Part shown: one piece after another, positions 47,618-62,400 of the stretch
How the letters are laid out: each line of letters begins with the position of its first letter
How positions within the stretch are numbered: position 1 is the first letter of the stretch
Source: Antedon mediterranea
Lineage: Eukaryota; Echinodermata; Crinoidea; Comatulida; Antedonidae
Direction: 5' to 3'
Assembly (NCBI RefSeq): GCF_964355755.1
Contig: NC_092673.1
Coordinates: 32,059,001-32,123,000, forward strand
Length of the DNA: 64,000 nt
Position numbers and translations under genes: made by a program
Notes under the pieces: generated by a model
What the model saw: the letters and a program-made list of their open reading frames with translations, nothing else
Database searches by the model: none
Told to the model about the DNA's origin: nothing

Positions 47618-49347
47618 CAGGGAAGGTATACGGCTATACAGTGGATTCCGGAATAGTAGGCATGATTAGTTCGTTTACCATGATTCTCCTTTTTCCTACA
47701 GCATAAACATAACCCGATTATACTATCTTTTTCAACTGCTGCAAATGTTTGGTACACTTTCATTCCATGTGTATTATAGCCTATATAGCTGTGGGATGGT
47801 ATGAGAAAGCGATATACATTTAAGTAATACGGTATAAAATAGCGATGTGCGAGTAATATACTACATGGCCGGACCGCAAATAAAATACGATATATATATA
47901 TATGATGACGTAGTAGATATCTACACACGCGTAGAAGAACTCCTGGATTGGAGTAGGGAGATTTAGATCCTTCCTTTCTGTGGGGGCCGCCATTTTGAAC
48001 CTTTTACACAATCATTTAATTTGTATTACAGATAAATTTTGTAATTTACCAAATTTCCTAAAATATTACACAAATATAAACAAATTTCAATAATATTTTT
48101 TATACAAAAATCTATTTGTTATATATATATTTTCATAATTATGTAATTTCTATTGTTTTAAAGGTGTATAAAAGCCTGCCCATGCAACACACGGGTTGAA
48201 ATCATTGATGTGTGACGGATAAAGTGTGTTTTGTGATGAATTTTGCCATTTGGCTTATGCAATAGTAGTGGCACGAGATAAATCGTAGAAATCGTTAAAA
48301 CATTTAGGTATCTTGAGGTAACGTATGACAATAATTTATCATGGGGAGAGCATGTTTATCAACTAATTAAAAAATTAAATACTAGACTGTACTGTTTGAG
48401 GAAAATGAACGTTTTTAGGGTTAGGGAAGAGATACTTACTATGTTCTATTCATCTGTTATTTTTTCAATCTGTTCAATATATTTATTATTTGTCATACGT
48501 CAGGGAAGGTATACGGCTATACAGTGGATTCCGGAATAGTAGGCATGATTAGTTCGTTTACGATGATTCTCCTTTTTCCTACAGCATAAACATAACCCGA
48601 TTATACTATCTTTTTCAACTGCTGCAAATGTTTGGTACACTTTCATTCCATGTGTATTATAGCCTATATAGCTGTGGGATGGTATGAAAAAGCGATATAT
48701 ATTTAAGTAATACGGTATAAAATAGCGATGTGCGAGTAATATACTACATGGCCGGACCGCAAATAAAATACGATATATATATATATGATGACGTAGTAGA
48801 TATCTACACACGCGTAGAAGAACTCCTGGATTGGAGTAGGGAGATTTAGATCCTTCCTTTCTGTGGGGGCCGCCATTTTGAACCTTTTACACAATCATTT
48901 AATTTGTATTACAGATAAATTTTGTAATTTACCAAATTTCCTAAAATATCACACAAAATATAAACAAATTGTAATAATATTGTTTATACAAAAATCTAAT
49001 TGTTATATATATATTTTCATAATTATGTAATTTCTATTGTTTTAAAGGTGTATAAAAGCGTGCCCATTCAACACACGGGTTGAAATCATTTATGTGTGAC
49101 GGATAAAGTGTGATGAATTTTGCCATTTGGCTTATGCAATAGTAGTGGCACGAGATAAATCGTAGAAATCGTTAAAACATATAAGTATCTTGGGGTAACG
49201 TATGACAATAATTTATCATGGGGAGAGCATGTTGATCAACTAATTAAAAAATTAAATACTAGACTGTACTGTTTGAGGAAAATGAACGTTTTTAGGGTTA
49301 GGGAAGAGATACTCACTATGTTCTATTTATCTGGTTTTTTTTCAATC
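47618..49347. repeat. Palindrome spacer, directly duplicated (883-bp period)
   Basis: CAGGGAAGGTATACGGC starts at 47618 and again at 48501. The block (spacer ~380 bp plus the inner end of arm B and part of the LINE) is copied nearly unchanged up to about 48472 and 49347. The original palindrome was therefore arm-spacer-arm, with TGAACCTTTTACACAATC facing its complement across the first spacer; a tandem duplication followed. Confidence 0.85.
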
Positions 49348-49990
49348 TGGGATTATTGCCTATTAGGCTGGGGTGGGAACATAAACAAGGGAGATAAAGG
49401 CCGCATATGTAAAGTGTTAGAAAGGGCATTAAGAGTGATTGGCTCGTCGGCGCTGACAGCGGACTCAGTCTACGATTGTCACTACGGAGAACGATTGAAA
49501 ATGGTTTACAGGCGATCATGGAGGAGGAAAACCACCCCCTTCATTCGGATCTTCTTCGCTGCCACATTGGTAGAAGTGGTAGACTGAGGCCGGTGTTGGC
49601 GCGGACGGGTCGATACTCAAATTCGTTTCTCCCAGCTGGGATTAAAAAAATTAACGATGACTTTAAGAGGTAACTACAATAATTTTGATAATAACAATAT
49701 TAATAATATAAAATATAATTAATAATGAAATATAAGACACTTTTTAAACCGTTTTGTAATGATCTGTATTTTTAACTTAAATATTTTTGAGCTGTAATTT
49801 TATGATGTACTATTTTAATTATTGTGTATTTTTATATTGTTATTCTACATTTTATACTTTATTTTTATACTTTATTTTTATACGATATTTTTATACGATA
49901 TTTTTATGTGATAAGTGAGCAAAATGCAATTTCCAGTTTAGGTTGGACAATAAAAGTTATCTGTAACTGTATCTGTATCTGTAAATTAAG
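49145..49990 (+). pseudogene. CR1/L2-like LINE fragment, arm B
   Basis: Mirror of the arm A fragment: RT C-terminal part (YLGVTYDNNLSWGEHVDQL, LRKMNVFRVREEILTMFY), broken by frameshifts near 49500, with the same TATCTGTATCTGTAA tail near 49965-49985. It lies 430 bp upstream of VARS2-B exon 1. Confidence 0.75.
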
Positions 49991-50423
49991 TAGGCCTACA
50001 CTGGTTTCGTTTTTTTCTATAAATTACAAAAGTAATTGGTATTTGTCAATTAAGTGCTTTTTGTTGGTACAGATTAGCCAAACATCTCGAGTAATGTAAC
50101 TGGGAACGTAGCAGCAGCTGCTGGCGATACGACGACGTCGGACGTGATGATGCCGGCACTGCTGCAGTTTCCCACCACACCGTTATATCTTTGATTTGTC
50201 ACCTAAATTTTCATTTTTCACACTCACAACATAATATTAATACTAATTTAGGGAACTAATGTACTTTCGCACCTAAATTGGGATTTCAAGATAAAAGAAA
50301 CAATAATATAGGCCTACCTATATCATAATATGGCACTAACATTTGGTGTTTCTGGCTTTTTTCATTTGAATTTCATTAATTAAACACTGCATACTCCTAA
50401 TTGAAATACTTGATTTCTTACAG

Positions 50424-53400
50424 ATGTTCGTAAGGCAGCAGCTACGTATACCAAGGCACATCATTTCTAATGTTAAGTTTTCAAATAAACAATGCAGTTA
50501 TAAGACAAGATCATGTGTTTTATCTTATCAACTCTTAAATGGGTCATTCATTAGATGTTGCAATAGTGATGCCACAAATCCAACTAACAAATCACAAGCG
50601 AGGGTACAAAAACTAAGAAGAATACAAGACAGACTAGACAAAATAATATCCTGTCAAGAAACAGTGGTAAGAGAAAACAATAACTAAGACTTGTATTCTG
50701 AGTTAGATGGAGCAGATGATTGATAACATATGCTGTCATGTCTTTGGTAACATTTGTAAACTTATGGTGGAAGCTTCAACATTTGATCAAACTTTCACTA
50801 ACTTTTTTCTCATTTAAAAATTAATTTATATTTTCCTTAAATTGCTTTAATTATCTTTTTATACTTTTGTATATAAATGTTTGATTATTATTATTAAACA
50901 TGAATTCCTAAAAACTGAATTTAGTGATATTTAGTTATATTTTTATTAAAGAATTCATCAGTATTACCAAAGTGGAATGAAAATGAAGTGATAAGATATG
51001 AAATACCATATAAGCCAGGTGATAAAAAAGGTAAATTTATAAATGAATCAATTTCTTGTGACCAAAAACAGTTTTAATATAGCTTTAATGGTAAAAAATG
51101 TAATGGTAGTCTTATATAGAGCGCCTAATACAATGTTTATGAGCACAAAAATGATTCATAAAATATCCTAAGATAAAAAAAGGAGAAAGGTAGAACAATC
51201 ATTTACACCGCTCGACGTTCTCCAGTTTCTCTATTACTCTTCTCTATTATTGAGACATAAGAAAATTACATAGCTCATCAGATACAAATATACAATAAAA
51301 TAACATCTAATTAATATTGATAGTGTTTGGTATTTTATTTCAGTTAACTTTTGCCTATAGATAACCATCATAAGACAAAACTAAATAACATGAGAAATGA
51401 AATAATGAATTATTAAGATTGTTTATCACAAAAATACATTCTTTTTACAGACACATCTCAACCCCTTCCCCAGAGATACAGTCCATCCTATGTTGAAGCT
51501 GCATGGTATGAGTGGTGGCAGGAAATGGGATTTTTTAAACCCAAGCAAAAGGTATTTTAATGGTTTTAAGTAAAAAACAGTGAAAGATGTTCAAGAAAAC
51601 TTGAGAAAGTGCCATGCCAACACCCAAAAAAAAAATATCCCAGGGTTCAAACTAATGTACTGCGGTAAACACTAATTCTCTTGTCTAATTGGCCGTCTCA
51701 GCACTTTCTATCATATATTTTTTTTTAAATACAATTACTACAGTTGGAGCAGCTATACTCTAATTATACAGTCAACTCTCCCAATATCGGAAACCTTTCA
51801 AATATGTCTGGTTTTCCAGAAAGTCTGGTATTCAGAATGTGTTTTGAATGGTAAAAATGAATTTGGGACCTTTTAGACTTTGGACGAGAACAGTCTGGTT
51901 TGGGTAGAGTTTCCGGTTTTCAGAGTTGACTGTATTTGTAAATAATAGTAACTCAATTCAACTCAATCCAATTCAAACAATTATTACCTCCGCCAAGGAG
52001 GTTATGTTTTCACCCCTGTATGTTTGTGTGTGTGTTTGTGTGTGTGTTTGGGTGTTTGTGTGTGTGTTTGTGTGTGTGTCTGTGAACAGCCTGGAGGCCA
52101 CAGTTTTTATCCGATTCTAACCAAATTTGGACACAATGATCTATGCCCAAAAAGCTCGGACGAGTTCGAATTTGAGGGGGAAAGGTCATAGGTCAAGGTC
52201 ACAACTAACAAAAAACTATTTTACTGTCTAGAGACCACAGTTTTGATCCGATTCTCACCAAACTTAGCCACAATGATCAATGACACATCATATAATTGTG
52301 GTTACATTTTGAAGGGTCAGGGTCAAAGATCAAGGTCCACCAAAAAAAATAAAATAAAAAATAAAAAAATAATTAAAAAAAAAAACCCTCAGTGGGGCTT
52401 GAACCAGCGACCTCAACTGTGAGAGGCTGGATACATAACCATTACACCACACTGTCATCCACAACTTTGTAGTGTGCAGTTAACATATTTACACTTAGAA
52501 CTAATAAAAAAAAATGTTAAAAAAAAATATTCAGGGGGCATTTTATGTAGAGGAATTTTACAGTAGGCGGAGGTTTGTACTCTCGGAGTACCCTCTAGTT
52601 AACTCATAATATTGTCACATAATATAACAGTCTGAGTACAATAAATTTGCCTATTTTATTCTATTACATAGTCTGAACATAAAAGCGAGCCATTTGTTAT
52701 GTGTTTACCCCCTCCTAATGTCAATGGCAATCTTCATCTTGGACATGCACTGACAGTAGCCATAGAAGACAGTATAGTAAGATGGTAGGTAAAATGACAA
52801 ACATTAAAATACAAAGTATCAGTGGTATTGGTAGTCTATACCATTTATGAAGAGGAGTGTTCTACTTTTAATTTGTATTTCGCTCTTCGCTCTAGGCACA
52901 AAATAGAAGTAATTATTTGAATTCCTTATATTTTATAATAAAAAAAGCAAAATAAATTACATTTATAATCTGTTTATATTAGGAATCGAATGTGTGGCAG
53001 AGAAACACTATGGTTGCCAGGTTGTGATCACGGCGGTATCGCAACTCAGGTTGTTGTTGAGAATCAGTTATTGTCGAATACAGGTCAAACTCGACATGAC
53101 CTAGGTCGCGAAAAATTTATAAATGAAGTCTGGAAATGGAAAGAACAGTGAGTTATTATTTTTAATCGCAACTTGTGGATGATATCTCAATTTCTTAATT
53201 ACAAGACTAAACTTCACTATAAATACTTTATATTATTCATTAGTTATTTTACTCTGTAAATAATAATAAGCAGCATTTTTTCTTATACAGAAAAGGAGAT
53301 GAAATATATAAGCAGCTAAAACGACTTGGAGCTTCTTTAGATTGGACGAGAGAAAGATTTACAATGGATAAAGTGCGAATGCTTAATAGTTTGTCAAATA

Positions 53401-56400
53401 AAAAATAAAATGAATATACAAATACAGCACAAGAGAACATGAGATACAATGTTACAGCTCAATGCTGGTTGTTTTGGTTCAATATGCTTTATAAACATAA
53501 ACAAATTTTTTTGCTGGTTTGACCTATGACATTTCCTGAGAATAAAACTAACCACAGTTTCTTTGAAACTTTTGACTAGTTGTGGTTGAGATAAAACATC
53601 ACTAAGATGCATTACAAATGAATTGTACATACGATATCTAATCTAGTGCAATAGGAACCCTTCTTTGGGACAGCCTTATTCAAGGGGACACCCCTAATTT
53701 CCTGTAAAACAACGAGGGGAAATATACTGTATGTTTTAACACTACAGCCACCCCCTATTCAGTTATTCCCCTATTCCCCCTATCAAGAAGGACACTTTGT
53801 TTGGGTCCTGAAGTTGTCTACTGTGTTTATATATATACGAATACATTTTTCAGCATGTTTTCTCTTTTTCAGATTCATTCACGAGCTGTTACCGAAGCGT
53901 TTGTTCGACTTCATGATGACGGTACAATTTACCGTAGCAACAGCCTTGTCAACTGGTCATGTGCTTTGAAGTCTGCAATTTCAGATATTGAAGTGAGTAC
54001 TAAAACAAAGTTAATGAAATACTGTTTAGAGATTATTATGAATAATGATAGTTTCCAATTACATAATAACATTGTACAAAATACTATAATTCTCTAAAAT
54101 AATAAAGTGCAATGAACAAACATGCATATCATAATTTGAAAGAAATACTGTATGCAATATTTGGAAATCTTATTAGACACACCCATTGGAAAAATTATAT
54201 TAGAAAAAAAAATTACTTTTTAACTACAGGTTGACCAAGTGCCTATAAATGGTAGAAGCCTATTGTCTGTTCCAGGTTATGAAGATAAAGTATTATTTGG
54301 TTGTCTTGAGGAATTTGCCTACCCTTTAGAAAACTCTGGTAAGAAAAATAAATATTGTATATGCATAGAGTTAAACAGTAACAGTTTATGATAGAAATCT
54401 AAATAACTCCCTCTATATCAATCACAAATCAACTTATTATAGACTGTTGTGTAAACACATCACTAAAGGAATAGAGCCTTTTTTTGAGTTACATTATTTT
54501 AACTGATACATTTGACTATTTTAAATACAAGGAGAGATAGTAGTTGCAACGACAAGAATTGAGACAATGCTTGGGGGCACAGCCATTGCTGTCAATCCTT
54601 ATGATCCAAGACATGTGCATCACATAGGGGGAGCTGTAATACATCCATTTACAGGAGAGAGACTTCCGATTATTGGTGATGTATCGGTCAATAAAGACTT
54701 TGGGACAGGTAAGAAAATACTGTTGTATATAAAATGTACTTACTGTATACAGTGAGGTGAGGTGTGTCCCGTGTTCATTCTGAACATAGGGGAATGAGCT
54801 GTTAGGAGCTCATTGTACTAAGCCTCGGCATTATGTGGTAGGGTGGCCAGTTCCTTTCAACGCCGCCTTTTTTCCATAGTATTTTCAACTATGTACTCAT
54901 TTACAGCTGAGTGGACTGGAAGTTGTCGGGAATTGAACCCGGGTCTATGTGTATGACAGTGTATACAGTACAACCTAGTAATTGGACACTTCTCTCTGAA
55001 ATGAATAAAGCTAAATATATATTTTTTAACATGAAGCTAAGCCCTATTAAGGAAATATTTGGTGGTACCAGATAATAATAATAAAAATAATAATAATAAT
55101 AATGGAAATTTGCAAAGTGCAAGCATACGTCTAAAAAAGACGCTTACTGCGCTACTGACAACAAAGAACATGAAAAAAAGTTACAAATCTTAAAGACTAC
55201 AAACATCACAAATACGCTACAAGTTTTCTGGATAAGACATGGGGAATAAATGAGTCTTTAAGCTAGACTTGAATGTATATAATGTACTAGAGTTTTGAAT
55301 ATGAGATGGCAGGCGATTCCATAGCATTCCTTTTAATATGGATTCTACAGTATATAAAAACAGTAACTTATTGATGGAATAATGTTTTTATCTTATGCTA
55401 TGTTACACCTGTACACTAAGCTAAACTAGCAGATCGAACAAAGGTTTGTTAACCTTTAAATTTATAGCAGTAAACACAAATGCAGCCGATTACTTCAAGT
55501 TTAGCCATAATGGCCGAGCGGTTAAGGCAGGGCGCCGTTTACCGTACCTAAAGAGCCAACAACATTGGCAAGGGTTCGAGGCTCACTCGCTCGTAGTTCT
55601 GGTGGTGAAACAAGTCTTCTCGGATAACGACTATAAACTGTAGGTCCAGTGTACACAGTTATAACCTGTGTGCACTTTAAAGAACCCAGTTCATTATTCG
55701 AGAAGAGTAGGGGGTTACCCGCCCTGGTAAGCTGGCTCACAAAATAGCCCCTGTATCAGGGGGATTACCACCTATCTGATAGGACAGTGATTAATTTACT
55801 ATTGGTAATTATTGGCCACATTGCCTAAACATATAAAATAAAATTTTTAAAAATAAATAAATAAATACAATTGATAGATTTCTTACTTTTAACTGTGAAT
55901 TGTGTATTTCAACCTGCTGTATAACCTATGAAAGCTAGAAGCTCAACATACAGTACCACCTCAACAAGTGCAAACTGAGGTGTTTAAGATTACAATCATA
56001 GAACTCATTTGTTTACAGGTGCTGTTATGATTGCACCTGGTCACGACTACAATGATTATGAAATTGGGCAGAAACACAACCTTCCAACAATAACAGTCAT
56101 CAATGAAGATGGCAACATGGCTGACACTACTGCTCAATTTCAGGTACACTTAACTTGTCAATAAAAATATTTTATAAAGGCCAATTTACACCGATGAGCA
56201 GTAACGTGGAAAACTGCGTAGCTTGTAGAATCGTAGAATCTATCTATCCTGAGGGGAAACTGTTGGTCTGCTCCAAGTTCTGTGTAAATGGTCATAAGGA
56301 ATAACATAGATTTTATATTTTTTATTTTTTTATTATTTGTTATACTTGTCTATGGAAATTGGCCGTAACACATAGTTTCCACTGATTGTCTAGGAAAATT

Positions 56401-59400
56401 TCTGTACAGTACTCCTTGACACTAACTTTACCATCCATTATGGTACTGTATAAATTTAAACAGTCGTTTATTACTTTTTGTTGGGGTTAGGGAATGAAAA
56501 GATTTCATGCTAGGGTAGCAGTTTTGGAAGCCCTCAAGGAGAGAAACTTGTATAGAGGCAGTAAAGATAATCCAATGGTGGTCCCAGTATGCAGGTAAAC
56601 CTAGAGAATACTACTACTGCTATGATGTTATAACATACAAATAATTAATGTTTATGTGTTCAATAAGAATAATAAAAAAACTTTTTTACAAACAGTAGAA
56701 TTACAGTGATTGTTTAATATGAAAGCTTCTTGTAAGCTTAGTAAGTTACAATTTTCTAGGACTAGGCATACCCTCATCAAGCAACTTGATGATACTGTTC
56801 ATACCTGTTTTAACCAGTTCTTTTCTACAATATAATACCTCTATGGTTTCCTAAATTATAACTATGAAGCTGGAATGTTATTGTTTTGTTGTTATACCAG
56901 ATCACTTTCTAATAATTGTATAAGGTATATAATACACATATAATTTATGAACTTTTTAACATTTCAATATTTTAGTCATTCAAAGGACATTATTGAACCA
57001 CTGATAAAACCTCAATGGTTTGTAAACTGCACTGAAATGGCCGTTGCTGCTGTGGAAGCAGTTGAAGATGGAGATTTGGAGATCATCCCTGATATGCGTA
57101 TAAAAAGATGGAACCGGTGGTTAAAGAAGAGCAGGTGAATGTACAAGATGATCTCTCTAAGACAAATATCTTGATCTCCAGAATACAGTCAAAGCACTTT
57201 GGCATTGTGTTTATTTTTTATCACCAGATCATTATTACATAATCAATGTCATTTATTATATATCATCACATATTTTTATAACCAGAAAACATTTTGTTAT
57301 CATTTTAACAATTTCGTAAATTTTAACAGAGATTGGTGTTTATCTCAACAACTATGGTGGGGTCATCGTATTCCAGCATACTTTGTGACAATTGACGATG
57401 ATGCATTTCCAGAAGGGAAGGTACGTTATTACACAGATAACATAGGTGTATAACACATAGCAATCATATCATACAGTACATACTGAATGCCAACAGCATC
57501 ACATGATTAAGATGTTCGATATTTTAGTCTATTTGACCTCCTATTTTAATCTTCAAATCCTGGGTTCAAATCCTATTTGACCTCCAAGACAGAATTGCTT
57601 TTGTGGCTTGTAGTATGTGTCTTGACTTCGGATTAAGCGTTAAAACTAGACACATCTGAAATCTATGGATAGAAAAAAATTCTTCTAAAATAACTAGGAT
57701 GTGAACCTTGATTGTTGACCTGAAAATTTTAACCTTATTCATTAAAAGCATGTGAAAATAAATGCTGTATGATTATATTAATAATAATTATTAATAAAAT
57801 AATCATGCTTCTTCACAGGACATTGATTCAAAATATTGGGTGAGCGCTCACACGGAGGAGACGGCTAGAAAAAAAGCAGCTAAACGGTTTGGTGTGCTAG
57901 CAAACAATATTAAACTAAGACAAGGTAAAGAAAACAACTTTTTCAACGTTTAAAAAAATTTGGTTTGTATATTAAATTGGTTATCCGCACTTGGCGGATA
58001 ACCTCTTGTAATTGTCAGGATCTTTTTTTTCTTTTTCTTCTTTCTTTCCACGAATTTTTTTTGCAGCGTATCTCTAATTCTGGCCAATATAAAGTTGTAT
58101 AACTTTGTCAAAAGATTGCCCTGTAGCTGTAGATTTGCAAGAAACTTTTTTTTTTAGAATTTCGAGTCGCGCAGCGTAAGTTACGCGCGATTTTAGGAAT
58201 GTCAATGATTGATCATAGAATAAAAACTAAGTCATTTTGTATTGAAACTTTGGGAAAATTTAAGTCATATCATGCGCAAACTTTCTGTGAATTAAAAATG
58301 GCATGTTTCACCAAAACTGACGCGCGCACGCGCGTTTAAAATTTCACAATGCGAAAAATCAATTTCTAATGTCATTTTGAGCATTTCAAAAATTCCCATG
58401 CGTGTGCAATTTGTTTACGCTCGCGTGCGCACGTAGCGCAAAAACATCCTTTTTTTGCTTGATTATTGTTTTTTCAGCCTTTTCTAGTAAATTTATCAAT
58501 TTTCAATCAATTTTGACTTAAAATCACGTCACACGAGCACGTAGAATTGGATAATTTGCGCGCGTTTTTGATGAAAAACTTCAAAAAATCGTCAAAATTA
58601 GACCTTTTTTAAACAGTCATAAATTCTAAACTACGTGTTGAACTTTTTTAAATTACATATTCTGGAAGTAAAGTTGCATTTCTCGAATCATGCATTGATA
58701 TGGCTTACCGGACATTGTGACGTCATCGTATGGCCACCCGAATATAAAATAAAGGATTTTTTTCTCTTTCGTCATAGCTCGTCAACTTTAATACAGCGCA
58801 TCTCTACTTATCCGTATTCCATTTCACTCAATTTTTTTTATATTGTCTAGGTCAAATCAATTATCTTTCGCATGATTTACAATTTTTTAAATTGTTATGA
58901 CGTCACCATGTTCAAAAGCGTCAATAACTTTGGTCACTTCTTTTCACCTATTCTGCACTGTATGTAGTACGTTTTCAGTATATAGTGTATACCGTATATA
59001 CTTAGACGTGACGTAAAATAGAGAGCGCACTAACATTTTTTCAATGGCATAATCGTTTTTCTGCGCGCAATATTCCAACGTATGACGTGCACGTGGCTTT
59101 TGGGCTGCGGATAACCTAACTCGTCCGTAGTGACGAGTTCAAATCTAGTTCTTGTTTAAGATTTAATTTATTGGTAGTTTGTTTGAATAAAATCCAATTC
59201 AATAAATGTCTTTTTTAGATGATGATGTCTTGGATACGTGGTTCTCATCTGGTATAATTCCATTTGCCATTCATGGATGGCCTGATGAGGTACGATATAA
59301 TTTAAGAATAGTTTGTGATATTGAGCTATTTCAAGTTTGTTTATTTCTGAAAAAGTTCCTTGTATTAAGTGAAATCAAATTGAATTGTAGAAATGTAGAA

Positions 59401-62400
59401 AAAAACATTGAAATATAGGCCAAAGAATGAAAATCTAAAGATTGGATTAAAAAAAAAGTTTAATTTCATGCGCAACTAATAGCTATTTAATAATTTATCA
59501 TGCTTATAAACTAAGTCTTATTTGAGGCTTAGGGAGTGGAGTTGAAAGAGTTGTGAGTTACAACCCTGGCACTACGTCAAGATTGAACTTTGGACCTTTT
59601 GGATTGGAAGGCGTCACAAGAAAAAAAGACACAATTAACTGAAAGTGGAGAGATGGTGTAGTAGCATAGAACAAATTTAGATTCTAGATATGTCAATATG
59701 GTTGGTGAAATTCAGTCCAAAATACGCAGAATTTTTTCCAAAATACGTCAAGTTGAGGGCGCTATAGTAATCCAAAATACGCGAGTCTTTCCAAAATACG
59801 TCGACTTGGGGGCGCTATTCATTTCCAAAATACGCGAATTGTCCAAAATACGTCAAGTTGAGGGCGCTAGTCATTTTCCAAAATACGCGATTTGTCCAAA
59901 ATACGTCAATTTGGAACCACTTGTAATTTTCCAAAATACGTCAATTTGAGAGCGCTATTCATTTTCCAAAATACGCAATTTAAATAACTCCTTTACTTCT
60001 TCTAACCAATTAATTATTGATATTATTTTAATCACAATACCATGCTTTTTATTATTATATATTATATGAAATAATTATTATGTTAGATTTCAGATTAGGT
60101 AACTTATTAGACCATAAGTACTGTACATTAAATTGAAAGCGATGTTGGTCTGTCGAGCTCGGGAAAAATATCGATTTTGTAGATCACCAAATATATAACA
60201 CATACCTATGACTATACTTAAATACTATATACGTACATGCTGGTTTTGTAGCCGGTTTATGCCGCATTTAAACTAGCTACGTCTGGCAACGCAATCGTAC
60301 ATCGTTCAGACATTATTAACGTATATTATAGGCACTGTCTATTGACTGATGTTGGCATATATTTGTTGTTTTTCAGTAATAAATGATTACATTGAAAAAT
60401 AATAATTGGCTACTCTATGACATTTTATTTACAAAAAATTATGCCTTCTAATACTTTCATTTATAACTAAAATGTACTTGTTTGTTTTATTCCAAGAAAC
60501 TTTTTTTTAATACATTAAACTGTAATTTTACCTTACACTCTCAATATGATACATTTGGAAAGGCTCTCGTATTTTGGAAAAAAAGTTTGCCGCCCTCAAG
60601 TTGACGTATTTTGGAAAATTACTAGCGGTCCCAAATTGCAAATTGACGTATTTTGGACAAATCGCGTATTTTGGAAATAAATAGCGCCCTCAATTTGACG
60701 TATTTTGGACAATTCATGTATTTGGGATAATTTATAGCGCCCTCAACTTGACGTATTTTGGACAATTCGCGTATTTTGGAAAATGAATAGCGCCCTCAAG
60801 TCGACGTATTTTGGAAAGACTCGCGTATTTTGGATTAGTATAGCGCCCTCAACTTGACGTATTTTGGAAAAAATTCTGCGTATTTTGGACTGATGTTCAC
60901 CAACCCGACTCAGATATGTTGCTAGGAATGCAGATTCAATGACACCAGAGTTGATAAACATTATTAGGTTATATGCATGATGCATATAACCTCTTGATTC
61001 TGTCAGAATCTTTATTTATTTCTTTATTTATTTATTTATTTATTTATTCTTTCCTTAGCACTATTTGTCCGTCAATTATCTTGATATCAGTTTCATCTAA
61101 CTAAGTCAATTTTTCAGAGTATATTCCTTATGGCCAGGAATCGATGTGGTTATGTTTTCACGGTGCGCAATCAAACATTATGCGGTCTACGCGCGATTTA
61201 ACGAAATCACGTTTGTAATCATATCTTCACAAGCATGAATCACTTTTAAACAAAATTTGGTACTCATAAATTTCAGGTGATATTTCATCATATGGCAATA
61301 AAATTACGTGCGTAGCACATATAACGCATGCGTACGCGCGCTTAAAATGTTCAAAATTGTCAGAATTTATTTTCGATGAAATTAGAGTACGTTTCAGGCA
61401 ATTTTAAGCGTTTAAAAAATTGCCATAAGTGCGCAGATTTTTGCGCGTCAAACGTTATTGCGCACTGTTTTTGTCCGATTACTGTTGTATAACCTTTCTT
61501 TAACAATATCATCATATTGTATTAACTTTAACAGCGTTATACGAGTACGTCAAAAGTGACAGGCTACGCACGTGCAAGTTAACAAAAGGTGAAAATATGT
61601 TAAATTTTTAAATTAATATATATCGTTAGAATGCTCGGGAACACCGATTTTTTTATTTCATTTTCTTGAAGTGTATGTATCATATTTATGATTTATTATG
61701 AAATTAAGAGAACAAAAGTTGATTAAGTCATCATTAATGGCATATTAAATTTACAAAAATTAATTTCGACAATCAAACAATTATAACATTTTCTTAGGCC
61801 GAAATAACAAACTTAACATTAACTTTCTTCCTTAAGAAGTTCATATATTAAAGTTAAAAGTATATAGTTTGACAGTGCATCATTTTTAAAAATCTTTAAA
61901 GATGTCATCATAGTAAAACATTATAATTCATTGCGGTATGTAATAATCTATCTGCACCAAAGTGGTTACTGCATAGTAAATACACCGAGGAATATTTGCA
62001 TAATTTTTAGTCAGTTGTGTATGGCTCGGTGGTCTTTGCTCGTGTCTATAGCATTCAAGGTACCGAGTTCGAGTCTCACCTTGGGAAACGAAACAAAATA
62101 AGATTTTTTTTATTATCCGTATTGTTTGTTCAATTGTATTTCTTAGTGTATAGATTATACAGATGATTTATAATGAAATTTATTTAAAAACACAAAATGT
62201 GGTTTATGACATTATATACGCAAAAGGATCTTTGATCGGATTATGATACCGGCTATTGTATTTGCGTTAGCAAGATCCTATCATATATTATAAATAACTA
62301 AAGATTCTTAGAAAATCAATCTTTCAAAATATCTTAAATCAATCAATTATCTTTATTTAAATCAATGCATATAACCTATAATTCGTCATAGTGACGAATA

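Noticed and set aside
47617-48811. 103-codon frames repeated in the spacer copies (minus)
   Set aside because: Present twice only because the spacer is duplicated; the translation is hydrophobic and aromatic-rich with no recognisable motif.
51926-52120. Val/Cys-repeat frame
   Set aside because: Translation of a GT microsatellite at the 5' end of element R2.
52386-52462. Possible functional tRNA gene
   Set aside because: A and B boxes are present, but the acceptor stem does not pair and it lies in a mobile element; treated as SINE.
54901-55122. Minus frame rich in Tyr after position 54901
   Set aside because: It is the translation of an AAT microsatellite and SINE sequence.
59694-60911. CRISPR-like spaced repeats
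   Set aside because: The repeated CCAAAATACG words form inverted transposon arms with an 8-bp target duplication, in a eukaryotic intron.
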